From the NCBI RefSeq assembly GCF_008727925.1, contig NZ_VTWT01000001.1, forward strand, positions 806,001 to 870,000: 64,000 nt of DNA, in the 5' to 3' direction. Below are positions 51,763 through 62,200 of this stretch, in pieces (position 1 is the stretch's first letter; every line of letters starts with the position of its first letter). A program made the position numbers and the translations under genes. Origin of the DNA: Adhaeribacter soli (lineage in GTDB: Bacteria > Bacteroidota > Bacteroidia > Cytophagales > Hymenobacteraceae). The notes beneath the pieces are model-generated. The model did not search any database, was not told the origin of the DNA, and saw only the letters and a list, made by a program, of their open reading frames with translations.

Positions 51763-54531
51763 CTACACAACAACGTTCACGATCTTATTCGGCACCACGA
51801 TTATTTTCTTTGGCGTTTTGCCTTCCAGGTATTTCTGGATTATTTCCGATTCCAGCACTTCTTTTTCGATCTCTTCTTTCGGTTTGTTTACCGGGAAGGT
51901 GATCTTACCGCGCATTTTACCATTTACCGAAACCGGGTATTCGAACTCATTTTCCGTCAGGAATTTTTCTTCCCAAACCGGAAACGGTGCATAGGCTACG
52001 CTTTCGTTGTGGCCCAGGAGCTTCCAGAGTTCTTCCGAAATATGCGGCGCATAAGGTGAAAGCGTAATTACCAACGGTTCCAGAATGGCGCGCTTGTTCG
52101 TTTTAAAAGCCATTAGTTCGTTAACGCAGATCATGAACGTACTTACCGAAGTGTTGAACGAGAAACGCTCGATGTCTTCCTCTACTTTTTTGATGGTTTT
52201 GTGCAGCGTTTTCAGTTCGCCGGAAGTTGGTTCGGCATCGCTTACGCTGAAGTTGCCTTGTTCGTCGTGGAATAAGCGCCAAAAACGCTTCAGGAATTTA
52301 TGAACGCCGTCCATGCCGGCCGTATTCCAAGGCTTGAACTGCTCCAAAGGTCCCAGGAACATTTCGTACATCCGCAACGTGTCCGCCCCGAATTTCTCTA
52401 CCAGATCATCCGGGTTCACCACGTTGTACTTCGACTTCGACATTTTTTCTACTTCCCAGCCTACCAGGTATTTGCCGTCTTCCAGGATAAACTCGGCATT
52501 GGCAAAATCTTCCCGCCAAGACTTGAAAGCATTAATGTCTAAAATATCGTTTTCAACCAGGTTTACATCTACGTGCAGCGGGGTAGTGTCGTACTGATCT
52601 TTCAAGCCAAATGAAACGTATTTTCCGCTTTCCTTATCCCGGTAAACAAAATTCGACCGGCCTTGAATCATACCCTGATTGATCAGCTTTTTGAACGGTT
52701 CTTTCTCCGGTACCAGACCTAGATCATACAGGAACTGATTCCAGAAGCGGGAGTAAAGCAGGTGGCCGGTTGCGTGCTCCGAACCGCCAATGTACAGGTC
52801 CACATTCTGCCAGTAATCGATGGCACTTTTGGAGGCAAATTCAGTATCGTTTTTCGGGTCCATGTAGCGGTACCAGTACCAGCTTGAACCGGCCCAGCCC
52901 GGCATCGTGCTCAACTCATATTCATAGTGATTTTCATACTTCCAGTCTTTGGCACGGCCCAGCGGCGGTTCACCGGTTTCAGTTGGTTTGTATTCGTCGA
53001 TTTCCGGTAGCACCAGCGGCAGTTCTTCTTCTTTGAGCAAATGCGGAATACCGTCTTTAAAGTACACCGGTACGGGTTCGCCCCAGTAACGCTGACGGCT
53101 GAACACCGCGTCGCGCATCCGGTAATTTACTTTGCCTTTGCCCACGCCTAGTTCTTCCGCTTTTTTAATGCCGGCTTCAATGGCTTCTTTCACGCTCAAG
53201 CCATTCAGGAAACCGGAATTAATTATCTTACCATCTTTGGCAGCATAGGCTTCTTTAGAAATATCGCCGCCGGAAACTACTTCCAGAATAGGTAAACCAA
53301 AATGCTTGGCAAAGGCATAATCGCGGGTATCGTGCGCCGGAACGGCCATTACCGCGCCGGTTCCATAACCGGCCAACACGTAGTCGGCTACCCAGATCGG
53401 CACGCGTTCGCCGGAGATCGGATTGATGGCGTAGCTGCCCGTAAATGCACCGGAAATGGTTTTCACGTCGGTCATGCGGTCGCGCTCAGAACGGTTTTTG
53501 GCCATTTCCACGTAGGCTTCCACTTCGGCTTTGCGATCTTCGGTAAACAAGGCAGCAACATGGTCATGTTCCGGTGCCAGTACCACAAACGTAGCGCCAA
53601 AAACCGTATCGATACGGGTGGTAAAAACGGTAATGTGGTGCAGGGAATTTTCGATGGCAAAATGCAGTTCCGCGCCGGTCGATTTTCCGATCCAGTTGCG
53701 CTGCATTTCCTTCACCGGCTCCGGCCAATCGATGGTTTCTAAACCTTGCAGCAAGCGTTCGGCATAGGCCGTGATCCGCATGCTCCACTGGCGCATCCGT
53801 TTGCGTTCTACCGGGAACCCGCCACGCTCCGACAAACCATCTTTCACTTCATCGTTCGCCAGTACGGTACCCAAAGCCGGGCACCAGTTCACCATTGCTT
53901 CGGAAAGAAAAGTCAGGCGGTATTTCAGCAATAATTCCTGTTTCTGCTTTTCGTCGATCCGGGCCCAGGCGTCGGCAGTTACGTGCGGGGTGTCTTCGTC
54001 GCAGGCTGCTTTTACGAAACTGTTGCCTTCCTTTTCAAAGATCGCGATCAGCTTTTCAATGGGTTCGGCTTTGTCGGTTTCGTAGTTGTACCACGAGTTG
54101 AAAAGCTGCATGAAGATCCATTGGGTCCATTTGTAGTAATTCGGGTCAGAGGTGCGCACTTCGCGGTCCCAGTCGAAAGAAAAACCGATCTGCTGCAACT
54201 GCTCAATGTAGCGGGCAATATTCTGCTCCGTAGTAATGGCCGGGTGCTGACCGGTTTGAATGGCGTATTGTTCGGCCGGTAAACCAAAAGAGTCGAAGCC
54301 CATCGGGTGCAGCACATTAAAACCTTTATGGCGTTTGTAGCGGCTCACAATATCGGAAGCAATGTAACCCAGCGGGTGCCCCACGTGCAGACCAGCCCCG
54401 GAAGGATACGGGAACATATCCAGGGAGTAGTATTTCGGTTTGCTGCTTTGATTTTCGGCGCGGAAGGTTTTATTTTCTTTCCAATACTGTTGCCAGTTCT
54501 GCTCTATTGCTTTAAAGTTATATTCGGCCAT
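51763..54531 (-). CDS. leuS: leucyl-tRNA synthetase
   Basis: A 922-residue class I aminoacyl-tRNA synthetase. The start at 54531 ([17 protein letters not shown]) is the family N-terminus; a longer frame adds 20 unrelated residues. HIGH-type motif is HVGH at 49-52, after [12 protein letters not shown]1 editing domain carries [12 protein letters not shown] and the [12 protein letters not shown] segment. The KMSKS motif is near 697 ([15 protein letters not shown]), and a C-terminal anticodon-binding domain ends [13 protein letters not shown]. Monocistronic, convergent with the 51401 gene. Confidence 0.97.
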   Translation of the reverse strand: MAEYNFKAIEQNWQQYWKENKTFRAENQSSKPKYYSLDMFPYPSGAGLHVGHPLGYIASDIVSRYKRHKGFNVLHPMGFDSFGLPAEQYAIQTGQHPAITTEQNIARYIEQLQQIGFSFDWDREVRTSDPNYYKWTQWIFMQLFNSWYNYETDKAEPIEKLIAIFEKEGNSFVKAACDEDTPHVTADAWARIDEKQKQELLLKYRLTFLSEAMVNWCPALGTVLANDEVKDGLSERGGFPVERKRMRQWSMRITAYAERLLQGLETIDWPEPVKEMQRNWIGKSTGAELHFAIENSLHHITVFTTRIDTVFGATFVVLAPEHDHVAALFTEDRKAEVEAYVEMAKNRSERDRMTDVKTISGAFTGSYAINPISGERVPIWVADYVLAGYGTGAVMAVPAHDTRDYAFAKHFGLPILEVVSGGDISKEAYAAKDGKIINSGFLNGLSVKEAIEAGIKKAEELGVGKGKVNYRMRDAVFSRQRYWGEPVPVYFKDGIPHLLKEEELPLVLPEIDEYKPTETGEPPLGRAKDWKYENHYEYELSTMPGWAGSSWYWYRYMDPKNDTEFASKSAIDYWQNVDLYIGGSEHATGHLLYSRFWNQFLYDLGLVPEKEPFKKLINQGMIQGRSNFVYRDKESGKYVSFGLKDQYDTTPLHVDVNLVENDILDINAFKSWREDFANAEFILEDGKYLVGWEVEKMSKSKYNVVNPDDLVEKFGADTLRMYEMFLGPLEQFKPWNTAGMDGVHKFLKRFWRLFHDEQGNFSVSDAEPTSGELKTLHKTIKKVEEDIERFSFNTSVSTFMICVNELMAFKTNKRAILEPLVITLSPYAPHISEELWKLLGHNESVAYAPFPVWEEKFLTENEFEYPVSVNGKMRGKITFPVNKPKEEIEKEVLESEIIQKYLEGKTPKKIIVVPNKIVNVVV

Positions 54532-54629
54532 CGGTGTAATTTTCCTGTAAAAGGGTAGGGGTTTGCGGTTAAAAAGTGGTTTGGAAACCAACGTGCAAAT
54601 TAAGGGATTTTTACGGAATTGGCGTTACC

Positions 54630-54828
54630 CGTAGGGACAGGTCGCGACCTGTCCGCACAATTATTGCGACAAATTATCTGAATCCGATTACAAGTATTTT
54701 GGTAATGAACAGGATTTGGAACCGGAATGCGGAGAAGTAGTTTTTTCCGGCAATGCATTAATCTATAATACTTGATCGGGAATGTTTGATCGGGAATGTG
54801 TGCGGACAGGTCGCGACCTGTCCCTACG
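54630..54828. repeat. inverted-repeat element with GGACAGGTCGCGACCTGTCC arms, copy 2
   Basis: The 30-bp arms 54630-54659 and 54799-54828 are exact reverse complements. Each arm contains the perfect 20-bp palindrome GGACAGGTCGCGACCTGTCC. The 139-base spacer has no gene. It fills the space between leuS (-) and the DsbA-like gene (+). The arms resemble the element at 28693-28834. Confidence 0.9.
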
Positions 54829-54960
54829 GTGGTACCATATTTTTTCGTTTTCCGATGTTTTTTCGAAAACCTTACAGATTTCACCACAATTCTTTATCCG
54901 AAACTACCGGAATCCGTACTTAAACCGGAAACTTTTCTTTCACGCTTTATAAACTAAACT

Positions 54961-55614
54961 ATGCAACAAGAAGAGAATAAGCCCCGGTTACTTTATTTCA
55001 CCGACCCCATGTGCCCCTGGAGTTACGGTTTCGCGCCGGAGATCAGCAAACTTTACGGCGAGTATCAGGAATACGTAGACCTCCGGCTAGTGATGGGGGG
55101 CCTTGAAGTAGACAACAATCTGGTTTTAACTGAACCGGTGAAACATGAAATGGCTCGTCAATGGATTCGGGTGCAGGACATAACCGGCCGCCGCTTCAAC
55201 TTCAACTTTTTCAACAACAAGGAAAACTACCTTTACAACACCGAACCAGCCTGCAGGGCCGCGGTTACCGTCCGCTATTTGCACAACGAAGTGGCATTCG
55301 ATATTTTCAAAGCCATGCAGGAAAATTTCTTTGTGGAAGGCGAAGACCTTACGCAGGAAGATTCCCTGGTAGATGTTTTGCTGAAGTTCGACGTAGATGA
55401 AGAAGATTTCCTGAACATGTTCCACTCCGAGAACATGCACCTCGAAACCCAGGATGATTTTGACCTGACTTCCCGGATCGGAGTAAATGTTTTTCCGAGC
55501 GTGTACCTGCAGGCAGACAACAGCCTCACGCTTATTACCCGCGGCTACAAACCTTACATGGACATGATGCCAAGGCTGGAAGAAGCGTTGTACCGCGTAG
55601 GGGTACTTTCCTGA
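54961..55614 (+). CDS. DsbA-family (FrnE-like) thioredoxin-fold protein
   Basis: A 217-residue cytoplasmic protein. The thioredoxin-like start LLYFTDPMCPWSYGFAPEI is followed by a helical insertion and the cis-Pro region NVFPSVYLQ. The active-site position reads C-P-W-S, so the second cysteine of a DsbA CxxC is replaced by serine. Disulfide oxidase activity by the classical mechanism is thus unlikely; isomerase, glutathione-dependent or binding roles remain. No signal peptide. Monocistronic, transcribed away from leuS. Confidence 0.85.
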   Translation: MQQEENKPRLLYFTDPMCPWSYGFAPEISKLYGEYQEYVDLRLVMGGLEVDNNLVLTEPVKHEMARQWIRVQDITGRRFNFNFFNNKENYLYNTEPACRAAVTVRYLHNEVAFDIFKAMQENFFVEGEDLTQEDSLVDVLLKFDVDEEDFLNMFHSENMHLETQDDFDLTSRIGVNVFPSVYLQADNSLTLITRGYKPYMDMMPRLEEALYRVGVLS

Positions 55615-55766
55615 AAACCTGCTTATGAATTAAGGCAGCGATTAAGATCAGACGATTAATGGAAGGCGGCCGGTATGGTCGTCTTTTTTATTTAGTACAA
55701 CGTTGGATTCAGGTTTAAACTGAGGTATTTATACCAGATCATATTTAGCAACTTCCAATATTTGAA

Positions 55767-55857
55767 ATAGCGCAAGCGTCCGCTTGTGCTCTCTACCTGT
55801 GCTTTCTAATTATCGCAGAGCAGGAATTAAGCAAGCACAAGCGGACGCTTGCGCTAT
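55767..55857. repeat. inverted repeat ATAGCGCAAGCGTCCGCTTG
   Basis: The 24-bp arms 55767-55790 and 55834-55857 are exact reverse complements around a 43-base spacer. Each arm is itself palindromic (GCGCAAGCG/CGCTTGTGC). It lies between convergent genes with nothing else recognisable in the 387-base gap. Confidence 0.9.
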
Positions 55858-56001
55858 AATCTGCCAAAATTTTTGTCTAATGGAATCCGGTATTTACGAA
55901 TTGGTATTATACTTTTGAAACCGGCGGTGTGAACAAATTATATACTAAAAACGCTATCATTTGGGCTAAAAAAGTAGCTTATCCCCTTTATCACCCACCT
56001 A

Positions 56002-56724
56002 TTAAAGCACTACCGGATTGCAGCCATTCCACAGCCCTTCGGTTTTAACCGGAACAAACCGGGCAAACAGGTCCTCTTTAAACCAGTTTTGCTGGCGGGT
56101 GCGTTTTATGGCTTCCTGGTGATGTTTATTCTGGTAAGCGTATTTTTTCAGAGCTTCGGTATTTTCCCAGATACTGAAGGTAACCGGCCGCACAAAAGGA
56201 AGCTCGCCTAAGCCAATGGAACATAAGCGGCCGGAAGCATCGGCAAGCGCCCGGCTGGTATAAGGCACGTGGCGCCAGAAGGAGGGAAGCGCCTGCCACC
56301 GGATGGTAGCCCGGGTAAGCGCGGCTACAGGGCCGTCAGACTTAACGGGTTTATCGGCCGAAGGGAACGGATTTACCCCATCCCACAAACCATGCGCCTG
56401 GATTGGTTGCAACCAGGTAGTCCAAAGTTCCGACGTATGCGTGGTATATTCCAGAAACGGTAGGTTTTCGGCAAAGAAAGCCTGGGCGCTGGCTTCGTCG
56501 TGCCAGACGCAAAGCAGACCGTAACGGAAAAAGTCCGGTTTCAGGCTGAACCCCAGGCCTTGGCCGCTGCCCATCATTTTATGGAATTTCAGCCCTTGCA
56601 CCTTCATGAGTTCTTTAGGCATTAGGCCCATTTGGGCAAGCCCCCAGCGCAGGTTGCCGGGTTTAAGACCGAAAATGGTAAGGGTAGTAATTCCTGCCGG
56701 TGATGAATTAAGGTTCAAGTGCAA
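56002..56724 (-). CDS. CrtA-like (spheroidene monooxygenase family) protein
   Basis: A 240-residue protein resembling the CrtA family, whose founding member oxidises spheroidene in purple bacteria. Typical segments are LTIFGLKPGNLRWGLAQMG, FHKMMGSGQGLGFSLKPDF, ALTRATIRWQALPSFWRHVP and FSIWENTEALKKYAYQNKHHQ (an ABM-like monooxygenase fold). No carotenoid genes adjoin it, so a carotenoid substrate is only inferred from the family name. It is downstream of the flavin-type oxidase gene but a terminator lies between them. Confidence 0.82.
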   Translation of the reverse strand: MHLNLNSSPAGITTLTIFGLKPGNLRWGLAQMGLMPKELMKVQGLKFHKMMGSGQGLGFSLKPDFFRYGLLCVWHDEASAQAFFAENLPFLEYTTHTSELWTTWLQPIQAHGLWDGVNPFPSADKPVKSDGPVAALTRATIRWQALPSFWRHVPYTSRALADASGRLCSIGLGELPFVRPVTFSIWENTEALKKYAYQNKHHQEAIKRTRQQNWFKEDLFARFVPVKTEGLWNGCNPVVL

Positions 56725-56764
56725 AAGTGGTTTTTAGAAGCAAAAAGATAGCGTTTTAACGTAA

Positions 56765-56794
56765 AAAAAAGGGAGTTGACTGACTCCCTTTTTT
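56765..56794 (-). terminator. hairpin terminator
   Basis: AAAAAAGGGAGT pairs with ACTCCCTTTTTT around a six-base loop. It lies between the oxidase gene (3' end 56810) and the CrtA-like gene (5' end 56724), both minus strand. Confidence 0.8.
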
Positions 56795-56809
56795 GAATTT
56801 CCGGCAACT

Positions 56810-57316
56810 TTAAACCCGAATGTTGCCATGCTCGCCGGGACCGGGTTTATAAGGTTCGCCGGTAACCATAGCTTTGGCCATGCCAATAAGCTGCACTACT
56901 TTGCTCGAAGGGGAATCCCAGAACTCGGCGCTGTCGATGCTTACTTTCAGCAGCGAAATATTCGGGTCATTTTTCCCTTCCGGGAACCAGGCCTTCAGCA
57001 TGTCGTGCCAGAGCTCGTCTATTTTGGCTTTGTCGGTTACCTGGCTTGCGCGGCCGCAAACGGCAATGTACGTGCTGCTGTCCGGGTCTGCATAGCCCAG
57101 ACTCACGTGCGAATCGTTTCTGATCTCGGCAATTTTATGGGAATTTTTCCCCGTGAAGAACCACAGGTTCCCGTCATCTTTCATTTCCTGGGTTTGCATG
57201 GGCCGGGTATGCAAAGATCCATCGGGATTAACGGAAGTAAGCATGGCTACTTTAATATTCTTGATCTTGTCTTTGAGCATTTTAAGCCCTTGGGTTCTGT
57301 CCTGGGTATTTTCCAT
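56810..57316 (-). CDS. pyridoxamine 5'-phosphate oxidase-like (general stress protein 26 type)
   Basis: A 168-residue flavin-binding split-barrel protein. Segments LTSVNPDGSLHTRPMQ, LWFFTGKNSHKIAEI and HVSLGYADPDSSTYIAVCGR are typical of the general-stress FMN-binding branch rather than true PdxH. Cytoplasmic; likely binds FMN or F420-like flavin, substrate unknown. It has its own terminator and is unlinked to vitamin B6 genes. Confidence 0.87.
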   Translation of the reverse strand: MENTQDRTQGLKMLKDKIKNIKVAMLTSVNPDGSLHTRPMQTQEMKDDGNLWFFTGKNSHKIAEIRNDSHVSLGYADPDSSTYIAVCGRASQVTDKAKIDELWHDMLKAWFPEGKNDPNISLLKVSIDSAEFWDSPSSKVVQLIGMAKAMVTGEPYKPGPGEHGNIRV

Positions 57317-57651
57317 AGTTTTTCGACTTTGCGTGCGCCTTCAGGCGCGTTAAGTTTTACGATTTATTGGGTACGGCAGGCTTCCGTTTTAGGTTATTGC
57401 CCCGCATTATTCCGGCTTTATTTTATTCTGAAGCTTCTTAAAAGCGTTCCGCCAATTAAACAAACAAGCATCACAAAGGTTTTGCAACCCGCATCTGACC
57501 CGCATTTTCAGGCGTTTAAGCCCGTTTCACCGCTTCCAATTCAACCAATCCGGGCTCTTATCGTTCAGAGTAATTAGGCAGGTGGGAAAAGTAAAGCTAT
57601 TTCCGCCTTCAAGCCTGTTCAATAAATTCTGTAAACCTAAAATGTAAGCGT
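57317..57651. other. noncoding stretch between divergent genes
   Basis: Separates the oxidase (-) from the lipoprotein gene (+). No exact TAnnTTTG pair, repeat or RNA gene was seen. A short hairpin GCGCCTTCAGGCGC lies at about 57335-57348, near the oxidase start. Confidence 0.4.
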
Positions 57652-58233
57652 ATGAGAAACAAAAATCTACTTTACCTGCTTTTTTTCACCTTAACCGGCC
57701 AGCTGTTTTTTGCGTGTAATTCCGCCCAGCATTATCAGTTTGCCGGCAGCAGCCAGGCGTATCATTCCGAAAAAGTCAGGGCCATAGCCAACCCGGCAGA
57801 AATAAAAGAAATTTCAGCCGAAAACAAGCTGGCGGAAGCACAAGCCCAGCCGGAAAACCTGACGGCAGATGCCGGCTTAGCCGCGCCCATGGCGGCCAAA
57901 CCAACGGTCGATCTGCAGGAACCTGTCGTAAAGAAAACCGCTAGCGCGGTTGCTGCAGAAACAAAAAACCTGACCATAACGAAAGCTCAGAAAAAAGAAT
58001 TGAAATCGGCTTTGAAACAGCTCAAAAAGCAATCGGTTCAAAACCCGCAGGATGTAGCCAAACCGACCGTAAATATTGTAGAGCTTATTTTTGCCATTAT
58101 CCTTCCGCCGGTGGGCGTTTTACTGCACGAAGACGGCCTTAACAGCCGGTTCTGGATCTCGTTGCTCCTTACCCTGTTGTTCTTCATTCCGGGAATGATC
58201 TATGCCATTCTGGTGGTAACCGATACTATTTAA
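57652..58233 (+). CDS. lipoprotein with C-terminal YqaE/Pmp3 membrane domain
   Basis: A 193-residue protein. The N-terminus is a lipoprotein signal (MRNKNLLYLLFFTLTGQLFF-A-C, lipidated Cys22). A long Ala/Lys/Glu-rich linker (about 30-140) follows. The last 55 residues are a Pmp3/YqaE unit: IVELIFAIILPPVGVLLHED, then a second helix LLLTLLFFIPGMIYAILVV. Pmp3 proteins are usually about 55 residues and stand alone, affecting membrane potential and salt stress. Here the unit is joined to an envelope anchor. A strong terminator follows. The true topology is unclear, since two membrane helices and a lipid anchor would coexist. Confidence 0.75.
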   Translation: MRNKNLLYLLFFTLTGQLFFACNSAQHYQFAGSSQAYHSEKVRAIANPAEIKEISAENKLAEAQAQPENLTADAGLAAPMAAKPTVDLQEPVVKKTASAVAAETKNLTITKAQKKELKSALKQLKKQSVQNPQDVAKPTVNIVELIFAIILPPVGVLLHEDGLNSRFWISLLLTLLFFIPGMIYAILVVTDTI

Positions 58234-58252
58234 CCAGGGTAATAACTCAGAT

Positions 58253-58284
58253 AAAAGCGCCGGCAAAACCGGCGCTTTTTTTTG
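58253..58284 (+). terminator. hairpin terminator
   Basis: AAAAGCGCCGG pairs with CCGGCGCTTTT across CAAAA, followed by a T run. It is 20 bases after the lipoprotein gene. Confidence 0.85.
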
Positions 58285-58340
58285 TTCCTGCAATCAATTC
58301 TACAAATACAACGTTAAAGTCATGAAACCCAACAATTGCT

Positions 58341-58925
58341 TTGAATTACCTGGCCCACGTTTTTCTTTCCGGAACCGATACCGAATTAATGATCGGAAAT
58401 TTTATTGCCGATGCCGTGCGGGGGAAACAGCTCCTGCAATTTCCGGAACGGGTGCAGGAAGGTATTTTGCTCCATCGCCAGATCGATGCCTATACCGACC
58501 GTCACGAAGTGGTTGCTCAAACCAAAAACCGGCTCCGGCCGGAATACGGCAAATACGCGCCCGTTATTGCCGATATGTTTTACGATCATTTTCTGGCGGC
58601 CAATTTTAAAACAATTTCCGGACAGGACCTGCAGACTTTTACCCAACAAACGTATACCGTTCTGCAGGCTAATTTTAACTTAATGCCCGAACGGGTGCAG
58701 CAATTTTTACCCCACATGATGCAGCATAACTGGCTGTTGAGCTACGCCCAGCTCCGGGGAATAAACCAGGCGCTTTCCGGCTTAAGCCGCCGTACTTCTT
58801 TTGATTCCGGCATGGAAACCGCCACTCAGGAACTTGAACGAAATTACCCGCAATATGCCGCCGACTTCGATCTGTTTTTTCCTGAGCTTCTGCATTTTAC
58901 CCGGAATTGGCTGGAACAGCATTAA
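58341..58925 (+). CDS. acyl carrier protein phosphodiesterase-like (AcpH/DUF479)
   Basis: A 194-residue protein starting at TTG (MNYLAHVFLSGTDTELMIGN), the family N-terminus; no ATG is in frame upstream. It is helical with the HD-like residues of the family: GNFIADAVRGK, LLHRQIDAYTDRHEVV and FYDHFLAANF. E. coli AcpH removes phosphopantetheine from ACP, but activity of Bacteroidota homologues is not proven. It is separated from the lipoprotein gene by a terminator. Confidence 0.85.
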   Translation: MNYLAHVFLSGTDTELMIGNFIADAVRGKQLLQFPERVQEGILLHRQIDAYTDRHEVVAQTKNRLRPEYGKYAPVIADMFYDHFLAANFKTISGQDLQTFTQQTYTVLQANFNLMPERVQQFLPHMMQHNWLLSYAQLRGINQALSGLSRRTSFDSGMETATQELERNYPQYAADFDLFFPELLHFTRNWLEQH

Positions 58926-59203
58926 AAGATTTCTTTGCTACTTCTCCGGACTTTTCACTCACCAAATAATTGCATTCCCTTTTTCGTGGTGAAGGAATCT
59001 AGCCAGGAGAAGCCCTTTTTATTTAATTTAAACAATATTCTTTATTAGTTAAATTATATTATACACCAAAAATAAACAACTTTAAAAGAGTCAAAACTTA
59101 TAAGGAAGTATCATTACAGGTGTATTTCCAATTTCTTCCTAAGGTAATAAGATTTGAAATTTCCTGTTTTGTGGATTTTTCAACTTAAGCTTTTTCGGGA
59201 AGT

Positions 59204-62200
59204 ATGAAAAAATTTACCTCTTTCCTTTTTGTGGCCTTACTATTCTCTTTCAGATTATTTGGCCAGTTTTCTTCCGTCCTGCAGCTGAACCCGGTTCCCA
59301 TAATAAGTTATACTGCCGATAAACCCCAGTCTAAAACCTGGTTTCTGGACGGAAAACACTGGACCGTATTGGGTACCAGTGCCGGTGCATATATCTGCCG
59401 GCTGGATGGCACCACCTGGACCAAGGTGTTGAGGCTGCATTCCAGTGGCTACGGCCGGGCCGATTGCAAGGTAGTCGGGAACGTGGTGCACGTACTCATT
59501 TTCAAGAAAGACATTTCCAGGCTGGTTTCTGCCGAATATGTGGCTTCCACCAAATCGTATAAATTGTGGACGGAACGCCCCAACACCGTTGACCTGCCTT
59601 TAGACGATGGCATTGAAACCGCCACCATCGATATCGATACGCACGGGCGCATGTGGCTGGCTTCCGATGGCGTTACGACTGTGAATATCCGGTGGAGCGA
59701 TTTTCCATATGCCGTCTGGAGCCCGCCCACTACCATTGCCACCGGCATTACCGACGACGATATAGGGGAAGTGGTAGCCATGCCATCGTTGGGTAAAATC
59801 GGGGTTTTCTGGTCGAACCAGGCTACCAAACGCTTTGGCTTCCGGACCCATCAGGACGGCGACAACCCAACTAACTGGACCGTAGACGAAGTGCCGGCCT
59901 CCCAATCTGCCTTAAACGTTGGGCATGGTTTTGCAGACGACCACATGAATATTAAAACCGGCAGCGATGGCACCTTGTATTGTGCCGTTAAAACCAGTTA
60001 CGACAAACCCGGTTACCCTAAACTGGTGCTTTTAGTTCGCCGGCCCGGCGGCACCTGGGACAACCTGTATACCGTTTCGGAAACGGGAACCCGGGCCATT
60101 GCCCTGCTAAACGAAACAATTGGTAAAATTAAGGTTGTTTATACTTCCGTTGAAAGGGGCGGCGATATTCTTTACCGCGAATCCAGCCTGGCTAACATTG
60201 CCTTCGGTCCGCCATATACCTTAATACCGGGCCGCTACGACAATGTAACCAGCATGAAGCAAAACTATGATCAGGAAATTTCGATCCTGGCTTGCGACAG
60301 CTTAAATGCCGTGGGCGTAGTTGGTTTCGATTCTCCGGCAGTACCGGTTGCACCAACGCTGCTCTCGCCAACCCAGGCCGCTACCGGCATTCCTGATTCC
60401 GCTTTTTTTAGCTGGAATCCTTCGGTTGGAGCCTTGGCTTATACCCTGGAAATTTCTGATTCGGCTAATTTCGCAACCAGCATTTATTCCGGGAATAATC
60501 TTAATCCAACTTCCGTATGGGTTACCGGGCTGAAAAGAAATAATTTGTATTACTGGCGGGTGAAGGCGGTAAACAATACCGGCAGCAGTAACTGGAGTCC
60601 GGCGTGGTTCTTTACAACTTTGCCGAATAAGCCGGCTGCTCCAGCCCTGGTTGCCCCGCCAGACGGTGCCACTACCCTGAATGTACCCTTAAAAACCACC
60701 TGGACTGTTGTTCCCGGAGCCACGGCCTACGAGCTTCAGGTTTCCGAAAAGCCGGACTTTTCCTCCTTAATCTTTCAGCAGGCCGGATTAACTTCCGATT
60801 CCGCTTTGCTGCAGCATTTAATTAGCAATACGGTTTATTACTGGCGGGTCAGAGCCTCGAACGATGGCGGAGCAAGCGCCTGGTCACTGGTCTGGCATTT
60901 CAAAACAAAATCCATGGTTCCGGCAAGCCCTGTGCAGGTTGCACCGGTTCAGGCGGCCATTGGCGTACCGAATCCGGCGGTGTTAACCTGGAGGCATACC
61001 ACCGGAGCTAGTTTCTATGATCTGGAATTGTCGGATGCAGCAGATTTTTCCCACCAGGTTTTTACCATGAAATACTACCCGGATACCACCATTCAGGTAC
61101 CCGGCCTAAAGCCAGATACCGAATTTTTCTGGCGGGTGCGTGCCTTGAACAACGAAGGAGTTGGAAACTGGAGCAGTGTCTGGAATTTTAAGACCCTGCC
61201 GCTGCTGCCGGAAATGCCAAACCTAATCGCACCCGCCGATAATGCCCTAAACCTGGCCGTTCCAGTAACGCTGCACTGGCAACCCCTTCCGGATGCAGAC
61301 ACTTACCACTTCCAAGTTTCAACCCAGCCCGATTTCGGAACTTTAACTTACGATTCAGCCAACCAGATAACTGATTCTGTGAGACTGCAAAACTTAGATA
61401 GCAATACCCGGTACCATTGGCGGGTAAAAGCAACTAACCTGGCCGGCAGCAGCAACTGGTCAGCGACTCGAACTTTTACCACCCAACTGCTTCCACCGGC
61501 CACCCCAAACCTGCTGTTGCCAGCTCAGGGTGCCACCGGCTTGCAGGACCCGGTCACCCTTTCCTGGAGTGCTGTTCCAAATGCCGGTACTTACACGCTG
61601 GAAGTTTCGGAGTTGGCAGATTTTTCGACTGTGGTTTTTACCCGTATAAATCTAAACCAGATTTCCGAACAGGTAGCTGGTTTAAAATCTAAAACGCTAT
61701 ACTATTGGCGGCTAAAAGCCGAAAATTCGGCCGGAAGCAGTAACTGGAGTATTGCCTGGAATTTTACCACCATGCCGCTTATTCCCGCCGCGCCTACGCT
61801 TGTTTCTCCAACCGATGCAGCTACCGGGGTTCCTGTTACGGTTACAACAACCTGGAATGCGGTGCCGGGTGCCGACAATTACGAACTGCAGGTTTCCGCC
61901 GCACCAGATTTTTCCTCGTTGATTTCAGATTTAACGGGTCTGGCTGCCACGAATGCTATGGTATCGGGGTTAAGCAACAGCTCGCGCTATTACTGGCGGG
62001 TAAGGGCGGTAAATATTGCCGGCAACAGCCTTTGGTCCGACATCCGCAGCTTTACCACCCTTCCAGCCCTGCCACAGGTTCCTGTTTTGGTTTCGCCGGT
62101 AAACGGTTACTCAAAAGCAGCTCCATTCTTAACCATCACCTGGCAGCCTTCCACTGGAGCAGACATGTATCAGGTACAGGTTTCCAACCGATCCGATTTT

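Noticed and set aside
56828-57577. A 249-codon plus-strand open frame over the oxidase gene
   Set aside because: It is antisense to the flavin-type oxidase and continues into noncoding sequence with no domain or plausible start signal.
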